Source of the DNA: Saccharothrix sp. ALI-22-I
Lineage (GTDB): Bacteria > Actinomycetota > Actinomycetes > Mycobacteriales > Pseudonocardiaceae
Length of the DNA: 64,000 bases
Direction: 5' to 3'
Assembly: GCF_001984175.1 (NCBI RefSeq)
Contig: NZ_MTQP01000049.1
Coordinates: forward strand, 80,543 to 144,542
In this document: piece after piece, positions 8,755 through 18,106 of the stretch
Position numbering within the stretch: position 1 is the first letter of the stretch
Layout of the letters: every line of letters begins with the position of its first letter
Notes under the pieces: model-generated
What the model was told of the DNA's origin: nothing
Databases searched by the model: none
Seen by the model: the letters and a program-made list of their open reading frames with translations, nothing else
Translations under genes and position numbers: made by a program

Positions 8755-9630
8755 ATGAACTACGACTTCCGGGACAAGGTCATCGCGGTCACGGGAGGTG
8801 CGGGCGGCATCGGCAGCGCCATGTGCCGGCGGTTCGCCTTCGGGGGCGCGAGGTGCGTCGTGGTCGACATCGACGAGATCCGCGCCGTGAGGGTTGCGGG
8901 TGAGTTGCCGGGCAGCGGGCATGTCGGCATCGGATGCGACCTGATGGACTGGGGGCAGGTCGAGCGGCTCTTCCAGCAGGTCGACGCGGCCTTCGGCCGG
9001 CTCGACGTCCTGGTCAACAACGTCGGCATGACCAGCACCGAGCGTTTCGACGTGCGCGACATCCCGAGCATCGAACGGGAGGTCGGGCTCAACCTCGTGT
9101 CGCCACTGGTCACCACGCGGCTCGCGATCCCGTTGCTGCGCGGCTCGCGAGACCCCAGGGTGATCAGCACGGTGTCCCTCGCCGGCATCTTCCCGCAGGC
9201 CGAGACGTCCGTCTACTGCGCGTCCAAGTTCGGGTTGCGCGGCGCGATGCTGTCGATCGGGCTCGACCTGCGCGAGAAGGGGATCCTGGCCGGATCGGTG
9301 CTGCCGTCGGCGACCGACACGCCGATGCTGCGCCTGGAGGCCGTCGAGGGCGGCAACTCGATGCAGTTCCAGGAGCCGCCGCAGCAGCCGTCCGACGTGG
9401 TGTCGGCCGTCGTCAGCATGCTGGACAAACCGCGGCTGGAGGCCTACGCCCGGCCGAGGGAGTCGCTCAGCGCGCGACTGGCGATGCTGGTGCCCAACCT
9501 GCTGCCGAAGATCCTTCCCCTCTTCCGCAAGCGCGGTGACCGCGGGATGGCCCGCTACCTGGAGGACCTGGAGCGCCGTGGCCTGGCCCGTCGGACCGAT
9601 GGCCGCTGGGAGCTCGTGGCCGAGCGCTGA
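8755..9630 (+). CDS. SDR family oxidoreductase of the P450 operon
   Basis: A 291-residue short-chain dehydrogenase beginning at ATG 8755. The Rossmann motif is VTGGAGGIGSA (about 13-23), the structural motif VNNVG, and the catalytic residues Tyr154 and Lys158 (VYCASKFGL). It carries a C-terminal extension of about 45 residues after the usual SDR core (ESLSARLAMLVPNLLPKI, then MARYLEDLERRGL), typical of SadH-type SDRs found beside flavin monooxygenases. It is first in an operon with the P450 fusion (47-nt gap). A role in oxidising or reducing an alcohol/ketone made by the P450 is inferred; the substrate is unknown. Confidence 0.82.
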   Translation: MNYDFRDKVIAVTGGAGGIGSAMCRRFAFGGARCVVVDIDEIRAVRVAGELPGSGHVGIGCDLMDWGQVERLFQQVDAAFGRLDVLVNNVGMTSTERFDVRDIPSIEREVGLNLVSPLVTTRLAIPLLRGSRDPRVISTVSLAGIFPQAETSVYCASKFGLRGAMLSIGLDLREKGILAGSVLPSATDTPMLRLEAVEGGNSMQFQEPPQQPSDVVSAVVSMLDKPRLEAYARPRESLSARLAMLVPNLLPKILPLFRKRGDRGMARYLEDLERRGLARRTDGRWELVAER

Positions 9631-9677
9631 CCCGTACGCGGCCCCGAACTCCTACCACCGCGAAAGGCAGAACCCCG

Positions 9678-12600
9678 ATGACCCACGTCCACCAGACCGA
9701 GCCGATTCCCGAGCGCCCATCCTGGCCACTGGTCGGCCACGCCCTCGATATCCCCAGCGGTGTCGACGGCCTGCTGCACGTCATGGCCGAGGCCAAGGAA
9801 CTCGGGCCGCTGTACCGGGTGCGCGTCTTCGGCCGGGAGATCAACTTCGTCTCCGGGCTCGACCTGGTCACCGAGCTGTCCGACGAGACCAGGTTCCGCA
9901 AGAACCTGCACCCCGACCTGGTGCTGCTGCGCGACATCGGCGGGGACGGGCTGTTCACCGCCTACAACGACGAGCCGAACTGGCGGAAGGCGCACGACGT
10001 CCTGATGCCCGCCTTCTCGTTGGGCGCCATGCGCGGTTACCACTCCACGATGCTCGACGTCGCCAGGACGCTGATCGCGAAGTGGGACTCCGCCGCGGGG
10101 ACGAGCGCCGTGGAGGTCGCCGAGGACATGACCCGGCTGACCCTCGACACGATCGGGCTGTGCGGCTTCGGCTACGACTTCGAGTCGTTCGGCCGCGCCG
10201 AGGCGCACCCGTTCGTGACCGCGCTGTCGCGGGCGCTCGACTTCGCCCAGACCAAGGGCGAGGCGCTGCCGTGGACCGGCCTGTTCCAGTGGAACAAGGC
10301 CGAGCAGTACCGCGAGGACCTCGACTACATGAAAAACCTCGTCGACGACGTCATCCGCCGCCGCAGGGCTTCCGGCGACACCAGCGTCGACGACCTGCTC
10401 GGCCGGATGCTGCACACGCGCGACGAGCGGACCGGCGAGCCGTTGGACGACGTCAACATCCGCTACCAGGCGATCACCTTCCTCATCGCCGGTCACGAGA
10501 CGACCAGTGGGGCGCTCTCCTTCGCGCTGTACTACCTGACCAAGCACCCGGAGGTGCTGGCGCGGGCACAGGCCGAGGTGGACGCGCTGTGGGGCGACGC
10601 CGCCGATCCCGAGCCGGAGTACGGTGACATCGGCAAGCTGACCTACATCCGGCAGGTGCTCAACGAGGGCCTGCGGCTGTGGCCGACCGCCCCGGTGTAC
10701 GCGGTCGAACCGATCGAGGACACCGTGATCGGCGGCAAGTACGCGGTGCGCAAGGGCGAAGGGCTGCTGGTGCTGATCCCGCAGCTGCACCGCGACCCGG
10801 CCTGGGGCGACAACGTCGAGCTGTTCGACCCGGAGCGGTTCACGCCCGAGCAGGAGGCGGCCCGGCCCGTGCACCTGTTCAAGCCGTTCGGCAGCGGTGA
10901 GCGCGCCTGCATCGGTCGTCAGTTCGCGCTGCACGAGGCGACGCTGGTGCTCGCGCTGCTGGTGCACCGCTACCGGCTGATCGACCACACCAACTACCAG
11001 CTGAAGATCAAGCAGTCGCTCACGCTCAAGCCGGATGACTTCACGTTGCGGCTGGCCCGGCGCACCAGCGCCGAGCGCCGCCTGCCCGCGGCCACCGCGA
11101 GCAGCGCCGAGCCCACGACCGCCGCTGCCGCCGTTGCCCGCCGCGCGGTCGGAACCGCGCTGACCCTGCTGCACGGCTCCAACCTCGGCACGTGCACGGG
11201 CATCGCCGGTGACCTGGCCACCGATGGTGACGAGCGCGGTTTCACCACGACCGTGGCGCCGCTGAACGACGTCGCGGGCAAGCTCGGCGCGGATGGCGCT
11301 CCGGTGGTGATCGTGGCCGCCTCCTACAACGGCCGCCCCACTGACGACGCGGCGCGATTCCTCGCGTGGACCGAAGAGCTGGAACCCGGTTCGCTGGCGG
11401 GCCTGCCGTACGCCGTGCTCGGTGTCGGCGACCGCAACTGGGCCGCCACCTACCAGCGGGTTCCCGCGCTGATCGACGAGCGGCTGGCGGCGGCGGGCGC
11501 GACGCGGCTGCTGGAGCGCGGCGCCGCGGACGCCGCGGGCGACTTCGCGGGCACGGTCGACCGGTGGACGGCCGACCTGTGGACCGTCCTGCTGGAGCGC
11601 TACGGCACCGCAAGCGCGCCCGCCGCGGCCGAGACGGACACCGCTGCCGGGGTCTACGAGCTGGAGGACGCGTCCGAGTCGGTCACCGGTGAGCTCGCCG
11701 CCCGGCACGGTGTGCAGCCCATGGAGGTCCTCGAAGCCCGCGAACTGGTGGACCTGGACCACCCGCTCGGTCGCTCCAAGCGGTTCCTGCGCGTGCGGTT
11801 GCCCGAGGGCGTCACCTACCGCACCGGCGACCACTTCGCGGTGCTCCCGCACAACCCCGAGGGCTTGGTGCGACGGGTCGCGGACCGGTTCGGCCTCGAC
11901 CTCGACCGCACCGTGCGGGTCAAGTCCCGGCGCCGTGGCCGCAACAGCCTGCCGGTCGACCGGCCGCTGACCCTGCGCCGCCTGCTGACCGACCTCGTCG
12001 AGCTGCAGGACCCCGCCACCCGCGAGCAGGTGGCCGTGCTGGCCGAGCACACCGCGTGCCCGCCGGAGCGCAAGCCGCTCGACGAGCTGGCCGCCGCGGG
12101 CGACCTCCACCACCGCAGCGTCCTGGACCTGCTGGAGCGGTACCGCGCCTGTGAGCTGCCCTTCGAGCGCTACCTCGAGATGCTGCCGGTGATGCGGGCC
12201 CGTCACTACTCGATCTCGTCCTCGGCGCAGGCGTCACCGGATGAGGTGGACCTGATGGTGTCGCTGCTGTCGGCGCCCCACCGCGGCGGTGACGGCACCT
12301 TCCACGGCATCGCGTCGCACTACCTGCAGACCGTCGACGCGGGCGACGTGATCCAGGCCAGGGTGCTCGCCGCCGGCGACGCCTTCCGCTTGCCGCTCGA
12401 CCCGGAGATCCCGGTGATCATGGTCAGCGCCGGCACGGGCGTCGCGCCCTTCCGCGGCGTGGTGCTCGACCGCATGCACACCGGCGATCGCGGGCCGCTG
12501 CTGTCCTACTTCGGGTGCGACCACCCCGATGTCGACTACCTGCACCGCGCCGAGATGGAGGCGGCGCAGGACGCGGGAGCGGTGAGCATGCGCCCCGCGT

Positions 12601-12857
12601 TCTCGCAGGCTCCGGAGAACGGCGTGACCTACGTCCAGGACCGCATCGCCGCGGAAGGCGACGAGGTCTGGGAGCTCCTGCAGCGCGGCGGCCGGGTCTA
12701 CGTCTGCGGTGACGGGCGGCGGATGGCGCCGGCGGTGCGCGAGGCGTTCCAGGACCTGTACCGCAAGCACACCGGCGGCGACGACGACCAAGCGGCCGCG
12801 TGGCTTGCCGGGTTGCAGGAGTCCGACCGGTACGTCGAAGACGTCTGGGCGGGCTGA
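9678..12857 (+). CDS. Self-sufficient cytochrome P450-NADPH reductase fusion (CYP102A-like)
   Basis: A 1059-residue one-polypeptide monooxygenase with the P450BM3 layout. The heme domain (1 to about 460) has the I-helix LIAGHETTSG (269-278), the ExxR pair Glu330/Arg333 and the heme loop FGSGERACIG with Cys411 as iron ligand. An FMN flavodoxin domain begins near 495 (LLHGSNLGTCTG, then VIVAASYNGRPTD and GVGDRNWAATYQ). The FAD/NADPH ferredoxin-reductase half begins near 675 (RHYSISSSAQ, SAGTGVAPFRG, VYVCGDGRRMAP, C-terminal DVWAG). CYP102 enzymes hydroxylate medium- and long-chain fatty acids near the omega end. All expected motifs are intact. It lies 47 nt after the SDR, and the MFS gene starts 3 nt after its stop. 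Confidence 0.93.
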   Translation: MTHVHQTEPIPERPSWPLVGHALDIPSGVDGLLHVMAEAKELGPLYRVRVFGREINFVSGLDLVTELSDETRFRKNLHPDLVLLRDIGGDGLFTAYNDEPNWRKAHDVLMPAFSLGAMRGYHSTMLDVARTLIAKWDSAAGTSAVEVAEDMTRLTLDTIGLCGFGYDFESFGRAEAHPFVTALSRALDFAQTKGEALPWTGLFQWNKAEQYREDLDYMKNLVDDVIRRRRASGDTSVDDLLGRMLHTRDERTGEPLDDVNIRYQAITFLIAGHETTSGALSFALYYLTKHPEVLARAQAEVDALWGDAADPEPEYGDIGKLTYIRQVLNEGLRLWPTAPVYAVEPIEDTVIGGKYAVRKGEGLLVLIPQLHRDPAWGDNVELFDPERFTPEQEAARPVHLFKPFGSGERACIGRQFALHEATLVLALLVHRYRLIDHTNYQLKIKQSLTLKPDDFTLRLARRTSAERRLPAATASSAEPTTAAAAVARRAVGTALTLLHGSNLGTCTGIAGDLATDGDERGFTTTVAPLNDVAGKLGADGAPVVIVAASYNGRPTDDAARFLAWTEELEPGSLAGLPYAVLGVGDRNWAATYQRVPALIDERLAAAGATRLLERGAADAAGDFAGTVDRWTADLWTVLLERYGTASAPAAAETDTAAGVYELEDASESVTGELAARHGVQPMEVLEARELVDLDHPLGRSKRFLRVRLPEGVTYRTGDHFAVLPHNPEGLVRRVADRFGLDLDRTVRVKSRRRGRNSLPVDRPLTLRRLLTDLVELQDPATREQVAVLAEHTACPPERKPLDELAAAGDLHHRSVLDLLERYRACELPFERYLEMLPVMRARHYSISSSAQASPDEVDLMVSLLSAPHRGGDGTFHGIASHYLQTVDAGDVIQARVLAAGDAFRLPLDPEIPVIMVSAGTGVAPFRGVVLDRMHTGDRGPLLSYFGCDHPDVDYLHRAEMEAAQDAGAVSMRPAFSQAPENGVTYVQDRIAAEGDEVWELLQRGGRVYVCGDGRRMAPAVREAFQDLYRKHTGGDDDQAAAWLAGLQESDRYVEDVWAG

Positions 12858-12860
12858 GCG

Positions 12861-14051
12861 GTGGGGAAGCCGAGCGGTGCGGTGTTGTCCCTCGGCGTCG
12901 CGGTGGCGCTGGTCGCCGGGGTCGCGATGGGCAGCGCGGGCACGAACGTGATGCCCGTGTTCATCGACGACTTCGCGGCCCGCGACGGGTTGTCCGGCGC
13001 GGGGGCGGGACTGGTCGGTGCGGCGCAGCTGACGGCGACCGCCGTAGTGACGCTCCTGCTCGCCGCCCGCGCGGCCAGGCCGGGACGGGTAGGGATGGCG
13101 CGCCTCGGCCTGGCGCTGACCGCGTTCGGGTCGGTCTGGGTGGCCGCGGCCGACGACCCGGTCACGTTGCTGCTGACCAACCTGCTGCTGGGCGGAGGTC
13201 TCGGGGTCGTCTACGCGGCGGCCACGGCGGCGCTGGCAGCGGTCGAGGACTCCGACCGGGCCTCCGCGGTCGCCGTCGCCGGCACGGTGGCCGTCGCCGC
13301 ATTGATGATCATGGCGGTGCCGGTCGCGAACGAGCAGTGGGAGGGAGCCGGGTTCCTCGTGCTCGCGGCGTGCTGCCTGCCCGCCTGGTTCCTGGTGAGC
13401 AGGCTGCCGGAACGCCCCACCTCGGCCACGGGCGCCCCGGCCGAGGCTCGGCCGGGCCGTCCCTCGGCCGTGCTGCTGATCGGCACGGCGGTGCTCTGGG
13501 CCGTTACCCAGGGCACCTGGGCCTACGCCTCCGTCCTCGGCCGTGAGCACACCGGCATGGAGACGTCGACCGTCTCGGTGGTCCTGGCGGTGTCCAGCGT
13601 CGTGGCGCTCGCCGGCGCGGTGGCGGGAGCACCCGCCGCCCGCCGGTTCGGCCGGCTGACGTCGATGGTGGTCTTCGTCGTCGTGGAGGCCGTCGCGATG
13701 GCGGTGGTCGTGATCAGCGACGAGCCGGTGCTGTTCACCGCGGCGGCGGTGGTCTGGCAGGCCTGCCAGCTGGCCGTCCTGGTCCAGATGGTGGCCGCGG
13801 CGGCGGTGCTCGACCCGTCCGGGCGCTGGGTCGCCTCGCTCAGCGGCGCCTCGGCGCTGGGCACCGGCGCCGGCCCGCTCGCCGTGGGGCTGCTCCTGGA
13901 CAACGCGGGGGCGCAGGTGCTGGGCGTGGCGTTCGCGATCGGCATGGTGGTCGCGTCGCTACCCCTGCTCCGGATGACCACGGCCGCCGATCGCGGGCGA
14001 GCCGATCGCGGGCGACAGGACGGACCGGTGCCCACCGCCGCACGGCCGTAG
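12861..14051 (+). CDS. MFS transporter, 12-TM type
   Basis: A 396-residue integral membrane protein of the major facilitator superfamily starting at GTG 12861, three bases after the P450 stop; translational coupling is likely. About 12 hydrophobic segments are visible, in two sets of six separated by a hydrophilic loop near residues 175-200 (LPERPTSATGAPAEARPG). The C-terminus has a short direct duplication (ADRGR-ADRGR). MFS exporters in such operons usually move the product or a toxic intermediate, but direction and cargo cannot be deduced. It ends the first transcription unit. Confidence 0.8.
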   Translation: MGKPSGAVLSLGVAVALVAGVAMGSAGTNVMPVFIDDFAARDGLSGAGAGLVGAAQLTATAVVTLLLAARAARPGRVGMARLGLALTAFGSVWVAAADDPVTLLLTNLLLGGGLGVVYAAATAALAAVEDSDRASAVAVAGTVAVAALMIMAVPVANEQWEGAGFLVLAACCLPAWFLVSRLPERPTSATGAPAEARPGRPSAVLLIGTAVLWAVTQGTWAYASVLGREHTGMETSTVSVVLAVSSVVALAGAVAGAPAARRFGRLTSMVVFVVVEAVAMAVVVISDEPVLFTAAAVVWQACQLAVLVQMVAAAAVLDPSGRWVASLSGASALGTGAGPLAVGLLLDNAGAQVLGVAFAIGMVVASLPLLRMTTAADRGRADRGRQDGPVPTAARP

Positions 14052-14119
14052 CCGCCTTTCCGATCGCCTGGTGGGTGAGCCGGTCGAGCGGCCGCTGAGG
14101 TCCCCTCCCTGACCGGCGA

Positions 14120-14149
14120 GGCCAGTTCCTGGTGAACGCCGAATGAATA
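14120..14149 (+). promoter_or_regulatory. Repeated 30-bp upstream element, copy B
   Basis: Begins GGCCAGTTCCTGGTG and ends GCCGAATGAATA. It matches copy A at 26 of 30 positions, lies 45 bp before the monooxygenase start and shares upstream similarity (GCTGxGGTCCCxTCC) outside the core. This points to one regulator for both transcription units. Confidence 0.6.
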
Positions 14150-14193
14150 CGGTCTTCTCAGACCGCTGAACCGTCGATCAGAAAGGCGGGTTC

Positions 14194-15540
14194 GTGGACG
14201 ACACCCGGTACGACACGTGCGTGATCGGAGCCGGCCCGGCCGGGCTCGCGGTCGCGCGGGCACTGGCGGAACGGGACCTCCCGTACACGCACGTCGAACG
14301 GCACACCGCGCCCGGCGGCATCTGGGACATCGACAATCCCGGAAGCCCGATGTACGAGTCCGCCCACTTCATCTCCAGCAGGACCCGATCGGGCTTCGGC
14401 GGGTGGCCGATGCCCGACCACTTCCCGGACTACCCGTCGCACCGGCAGGTCCTGTCCTACCTGAGGTCGTTCGCCGACGCGTACGGACTGACCGGCCGCA
14501 TCGAGTTCGGTACCGGGGTGCGCGCCGTCGCCAGGAATGCCGACGGCTCGTGGACGGTCACCAGGGGCGACGGGCGGGAGAGCGTTCACGGGCAGGTGGT
14601 GGTGTGCACCGGTGCGCAGTGGCATCCCAACATCCCCGAGCTGCCAGGGCGCTTCACCGGCGAGATCCGGCATGTGGTCGGCTACCGCGGCGAAGAAGCG
14701 CTGCGCGGCAAGCGGGTGCTCGTCGTGGGCGCCGGCAACTCCGGGTGCGACATCGCCTGCGACGCGGCGCGGGCGGCCGACCACGCGGTGATCAGCATGC
14801 GCCGCGGCTACTGGTTCATCCCCAAGCACGTGTTCGGACGTCCCGCGGACACACTGGCCGGCGCCGGGCCGAGAATGCCGATGTGGCTCGAGCAGAAGCT
14901 CTTCGGCGCGCTGCTGAGGATCCTCGACGGCGATCCCACCCGTCTGGGCCTGCCCAAGCCGGACCACAAGCTGTTCGAGACGCACCCCGCCATCAACTCC
15001 ATGCTGATCCACCACCTGCGGCACGGGGACATCACGGCCAAACCCGGCATCACCCGCGTCGAGGGCAGGACCGTGCACTTCGCCGACGGCACCTCGGACG
15101 ACTTCGACCTGATCCTCCTGGCGACCGGTTACCTGCACAAAGCGCCGGTGGCGCAGGAGTACTTCGGCGACGAGCAGCACCCCGAGCTGTACCTGTCGGT
15201 GTTCTCCCGCGAGTACGAGGGCCTGTTCGGCGTCGGTTTCGTGGAAACCAATTCCGGAGCCTACCGGCTCTTCGACACCCAGGCGCAGCTGATCGCCGGG
15301 TTCATCGAGGACAGTCGGCGTGGACTGCCCCAGGCCGAGCGGTTCACCCGCATGATCCGCGACGACCGCCCCGATCTCACCGCGGGTCTGAAATTCGTCG
15401 CCTCACCCCGCCACACCGGTTACGTCGACAGCGGCGCGTACCTGAGGTACGTCACGAAGGTCGCCAAGGCGATGAACTGGCCCACCGAGGGCAGGCCGCC
15501 GTCGGTGGCCGCCGCCCGGCACGAAGAGGTCGTGTCGTGA
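14194..15540 (+). CDS. Flavin-containing monooxygenase (FMO type)
   Basis: A 448-residue class-B flavoprotein monooxygenase; start GTG 14194 with AAAGGCGG upstream. It has an FAD Rossmann motif GAGPAGLAVARAL (about 9-21), the signature FTGEIRHVVGY (154-164, matching FxGxxxHxxxY of FMOs rather than the Trp-ended Baeyer-Villiger form), an NADPH motif VVGAGNSGCDIA (about 178) and the ATG loop LLATGYLHKAP. Such enzymes oxygenate N, S or carbonyl groups using NADPH and O2. The mycobacterial homologue context (MymA, next to a VirS regulator and SDRs) concerns fatty-acid and envelope modification. The ALDH start overlaps its stop codon (GTGA). Confidence 0.87.
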   Translation: MDDTRYDTCVIGAGPAGLAVARALAERDLPYTHVERHTAPGGIWDIDNPGSPMYESAHFISSRTRSGFGGWPMPDHFPDYPSHRQVLSYLRSFADAYGLTGRIEFGTGVRAVARNADGSWTVTRGDGRESVHGQVVVCTGAQWHPNIPELPGRFTGEIRHVVGYRGEEALRGKRVLVVGAGNSGCDIACDAARAADHAVISMRRGYWFIPKHVFGRPADTLAGAGPRMPMWLEQKLFGALLRILDGDPTRLGLPKPDHKLFETHPAINSMLIHHLRHGDITAKPGITRVEGRTVHFADGTSDDFDLILLATGYLHKAPVAQEYFGDEQHPELYLSVFSREYEGLFGVGFVETNSGAYRLFDTQAQLIAGFIEDSRRGLPQAERFTRMIRDDRPDLTAGLKFVASPRHTGYVDSGAYLRYVTKVAKAMNWPTEGRPPSVAAARHEEVVS

Positions 15541-16940
15541 CGACGCTGGAAGTCCGCAACCCCGCCACCGGCGAGCTGATCACCACGCTGCCCGCCACCA
15601 GCGCGGCCGAGGTCGCGCGGGCAGCCGGGCGGGCCCGGCTGGTGCACGAGAGCGGGATCTGGTCCCAGGCGCCGCCGCGCGAACGGGCGGCGGTCCTGTT
15701 GCGTCTCGCCGACCTGATGGAGCGCGACGCCGAGATCCTGGCGCGACTGGACAGCGAGGACGCCGGCAAGCCGATCACGGAGTGCCGCACCGGCGACGTG
15801 CCCGGCGCGATCGAGTCGATGCGCTGGTTCGCCGAGGCGGCGGACAAGGTTTTCGGCCGCGTCGCACCCACCGGCCCCGGGCACCTCGGGGTGATCACCC
15901 GTGAGCCCGTCGGGGTGGTCGCCGCCATCCTGCCGTGGAACTACCCCCTCGCCATGACCGCGTGGAAGGTCGGTCCCGCGCTCGCCGCAGGCAACTGCCT
16001 GCTGGCCAAGCCCGCCGAGGCGACGCCGCGTTCGGCGCTGCACCTGGCGTGCCTGGCCGAGGAAGCGGGGTTGCCCACCGGTGTGCTGACCGTGTTGCCG
16101 GGCCACGGCGAGGTGGCGGGCGCGGCACTCGCGCGTGATCCGGTGGTGGGAGCGCTGTCGTTCACCGGCTCGACCGCGACCGGCCGCGTCGTCCTCGCCG
16201 AGGCCGCGCGCACGAACTTCAAGCGCGTGTCCCTGGAGATGGGCGGCAAGAGCCCGCAGGTGCTGATGGCGGACGCGCTCGACTTCGGTGACGACCTCAT
16301 CGACGACATGGTCGACGCCGCGTTCCTCACGGCGGGACAGAACTGCACGGCTGGTTCGCGCGTCCTGGTCCACCAGGAGATCGCCGACGAACTCCTGGTC
16401 CGGTTCGTCGCCGCTGCCCGTGCCCTGGTCATCGGCGACCCCGCCGAGCCCGAGACCCGGATCGGGCCGCTGATCAGCCACGACGCCAGGAGTCGCGTCG
16501 CGACGGCAGTGGAGGAGGCACGTGCGACCGGTGCGCGCGTCCACGCCGCTGACCTACCCGAAGACCTGCACCCCGGCGGCGCCTACTACCCGCCGACCGT
16601 CGTCACCGATGTTCCGGTGGAGGCGCGGCTGCTCACCAGCGAGCTGTTCGGGCCGGTCGTCAGCGTCCAGACCTTCGCCACGGAGGAAGAGGCGATCCGC
16701 ATGGCCAATGCCACCGAGTACGGGCTGGCCGCCTCGGTGTGGACCAGGGACCTCGACGTCGCCTGGCGGTTGGCGCGCGGTGTCCAGGCAGGCGTCGTCT
16801 CCGTCAACTCCTACAGCGAGGGCGACATCACCACGCCCTTCGGCGGCTGGAAGCAGTCGGGGTTCGGTGGCGCGGAGAAGTCCACGACCGCGTTCGACCA
16901 GTGGACCAGGGAGAAGACGGTGTGGATCCGCACGCGGTGA
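15537..16940 (+). CDS. NAD(P)-dependent aldehyde dehydrogenase
   Basis: A 467-residue aldehyde dehydrogenase starting at GTG 15537, overlapping the monooxygenase stop by 3 nt. It has LPWNYPL (oxyanion/binding loop), FTGSTATGR (cofactor loop), catalytic Glu234 (LEMGGKSPQV) and catalytic Cys270 (GQNCTAGSR). SELFGPV and PFGGWKQSGFG near the end are also typical. It oxidises an aldehyde to the acid; the sequence resembles the PuuC/betaine-aldehyde group but the substrate is unknown. Position suggests it handles an aldehyde formed by the monooxygenase or P450 route. It meets the AraC gene tail to tail with only 3 nt between stops. Confidence 0.9.
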   Translation: MTTLEVRNPATGELITTLPATSAAEVARAAGRARLVHESGIWSQAPPRERAAVLLRLADLMERDAEILARLDSEDAGKPITECRTGDVPGAIESMRWFAEAADKVFGRVAPTGPGHLGVITREPVGVVAAILPWNYPLAMTAWKVGPALAAGNCLLAKPAEATPRSALHLACLAEEAGLPTGVLTVLPGHGEVAGAALARDPVVGALSFTGSTATGRVVLAEAARTNFKRVSLEMGGKSPQVLMADALDFGDDLIDDMVDAAFLTAGQNCTAGSRVLVHQEIADELLVRFVAAARALVIGDPAEPETRIGPLISHDARSRVATAVEEARATGARVHAADLPEDLHPGGAYYPPTVVTDVPVEARLLTSELFGPVVSVQTFATEEEAIRMANATEYGLAASVWTRDLDVAWRLARGVQAGVVSVNSYSEGDITTPFGGWKQSGFGGAEKSTTAFDQWTREKTVWIRTR

Positions 16941-16943
16941 TCC

Positions 16944-18017
16944 TCAGACGGGTCCCTCCGGGTCGAGCACCGCTTCGCGCAGCTGCAGCGGCGTCACACC
17001 GTGCCATCGGCGTATCGCACGCCGGAGCGCGCGGACGTCGGAGAAGCCGACCCGGCGGGTGATGTCGGTCAGCGTCAGCTCCGGTTGGCGGATCAGCTGT
17101 TCGACCTGTTCGCGCCGCACGCCGTCGACGAGCGCCTCATAGGTCGTTCCGCACTCGGCGAGGCGCCGGCGCAACGTGCGTTCTCCGGTCGCGTGCCTGC
17201 GGGCTTGCTCGGCGAAGGTGGGGACGGTCGGCAGGCTCTGCGCGATCGAGATCTCCAGTACCTCCAGCAGATCCTGACGAGGGCGGCGGGACGCGGCCTG
17301 CGCGTCCAGGACCTCCAGCGTCGAGGCGTAGGTGACCGGGTCGCGGCCCGGCATCGCGGTGCGCGCCCACGCGGCTGGGAACACGAAAGCGTTGCGCGGA
17401 GCCGAGAAACGGACTGGACACCCGAACAGGTCTTCGAACGGGCCGGGGTCGCGCGGAGCGGGGAAGGTGAACTCCACCAGCCGTGGCCGGAACTCCGGGC
17501 CGAGCACCAGGCGGGTGACCGTGACAACGTTCGCGAACGCCTCGTCGACCAGGAAGGTGCCGACGGCGGGGTCCAGGGCCGGATCGGGCAGGTCGGCCCA
17601 CAGCGTGAAGCCGGCGTCGCCCTGCCCGGCCGACCACACCACCATCGCCCCGGAGAGGTTCTGGAACCGCACACCTGTCTCGACGGCGTCCCTCAGGGTG
17701 TCGGCGGCCATGAGGGCGAACCCCATCAGGCCCCACGCGGTCGGGTGCTGCCTGGCTCCCACCCGCAGGCCCAGGTGTTCGTCCCCGGTCAGCTGCACGG
17801 CGCGGCGGATGACCTCGCTGCCCTGGCGGTAGGACACCCGCAGCTCGACGGACTGGAGCATCGTCTCGTCCAGGCCGACGCGGGCGAGCGTGGGCCGCAG
17901 GTCGGCGCCGAGCTCGTCGGACAGCGCGGTGAGGTAGCGCAGGATGATCGGTGGGATCGTGGCCGAGGTACTGCGATTGGTGGGGCGAGCAACAGTGTTC
18001 GCCGGCTCAGCGGACAT
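16944..18017 (-). CDS. AraC-family regulator with arabinose-binding-like N-terminus (VirS/OruR type)
   Basis: A 357-residue transcription factor. The ATG at 18017 is preferred over upstream starts because AAAGGA lies about 8 nt upstream and the protein then begins just before the conserved IPPIILRYL. The N-terminal domain (about 20-210) is of the PF12625 type found in OruR, ArgR and mycobacterial VirS, with HLGLRVGARQHPTAWGLMG. The C-terminal 100 residues form a double helix-turn-helix (RTLRRRLAECGTTYEALVD; LTLTDITRRVGFSDVRALRR; PLQLRE). It converges on the ALDH gene and is the obvious candidate to bind the 30-bp element found upstream of both oxidative operons. Confidence 0.88.
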   Translation of the reverse strand: MSAEPANTVARPTNRSTSATIPPIILRYLTALSDELGADLRPTLARVGLDETMLQSVELRVSYRQGSEVIRRAVQLTGDEHLGLRVGARQHPTAWGLMGFALMAADTLRDAVETGVRFQNLSGAMVVWSAGQGDAGFTLWADLPDPALDPAVGTFLVDEAFANVVTVTRLVLGPEFRPRLVEFTFPAPRDPGPFEDLFGCPVRFSAPRNAFVFPAAWARTAMPGRDPVTYASTLEVLDAQAASRRPRQDLLEVLEISIAQSLPTVPTFAEQARRHATGERTLRRRLAECGTTYEALVDGVRREQVEQLIRQPELTLTDITRRVGFSDVRALRRAIRRWHGVTPLQLREAVLDPEGPV

Positions 18018-18106
18018 CGCACGGGTCCTTTGTGATCGCTCTACTGCGGAAGGCGCGACCGGACCTCGTCGCCGGTCGCTCAGGTTGGTGATTCGGCCGT
18101 CGCGGC

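Noticed and set aside
9555..12206. 883-aa antisense ORF over the P450 fusion
   Set aside because: Shadow of the CYP102 gene; composition is artefactual and no start signal or motif is present.
14217..16940. A 907-aa frame suggesting a fusion in front of the aldehyde dehydrogenase
   Set aside because: The first 440 codons are the shadow of the monooxygenase; the real start is the GTG at 15537 overlapping its stop.
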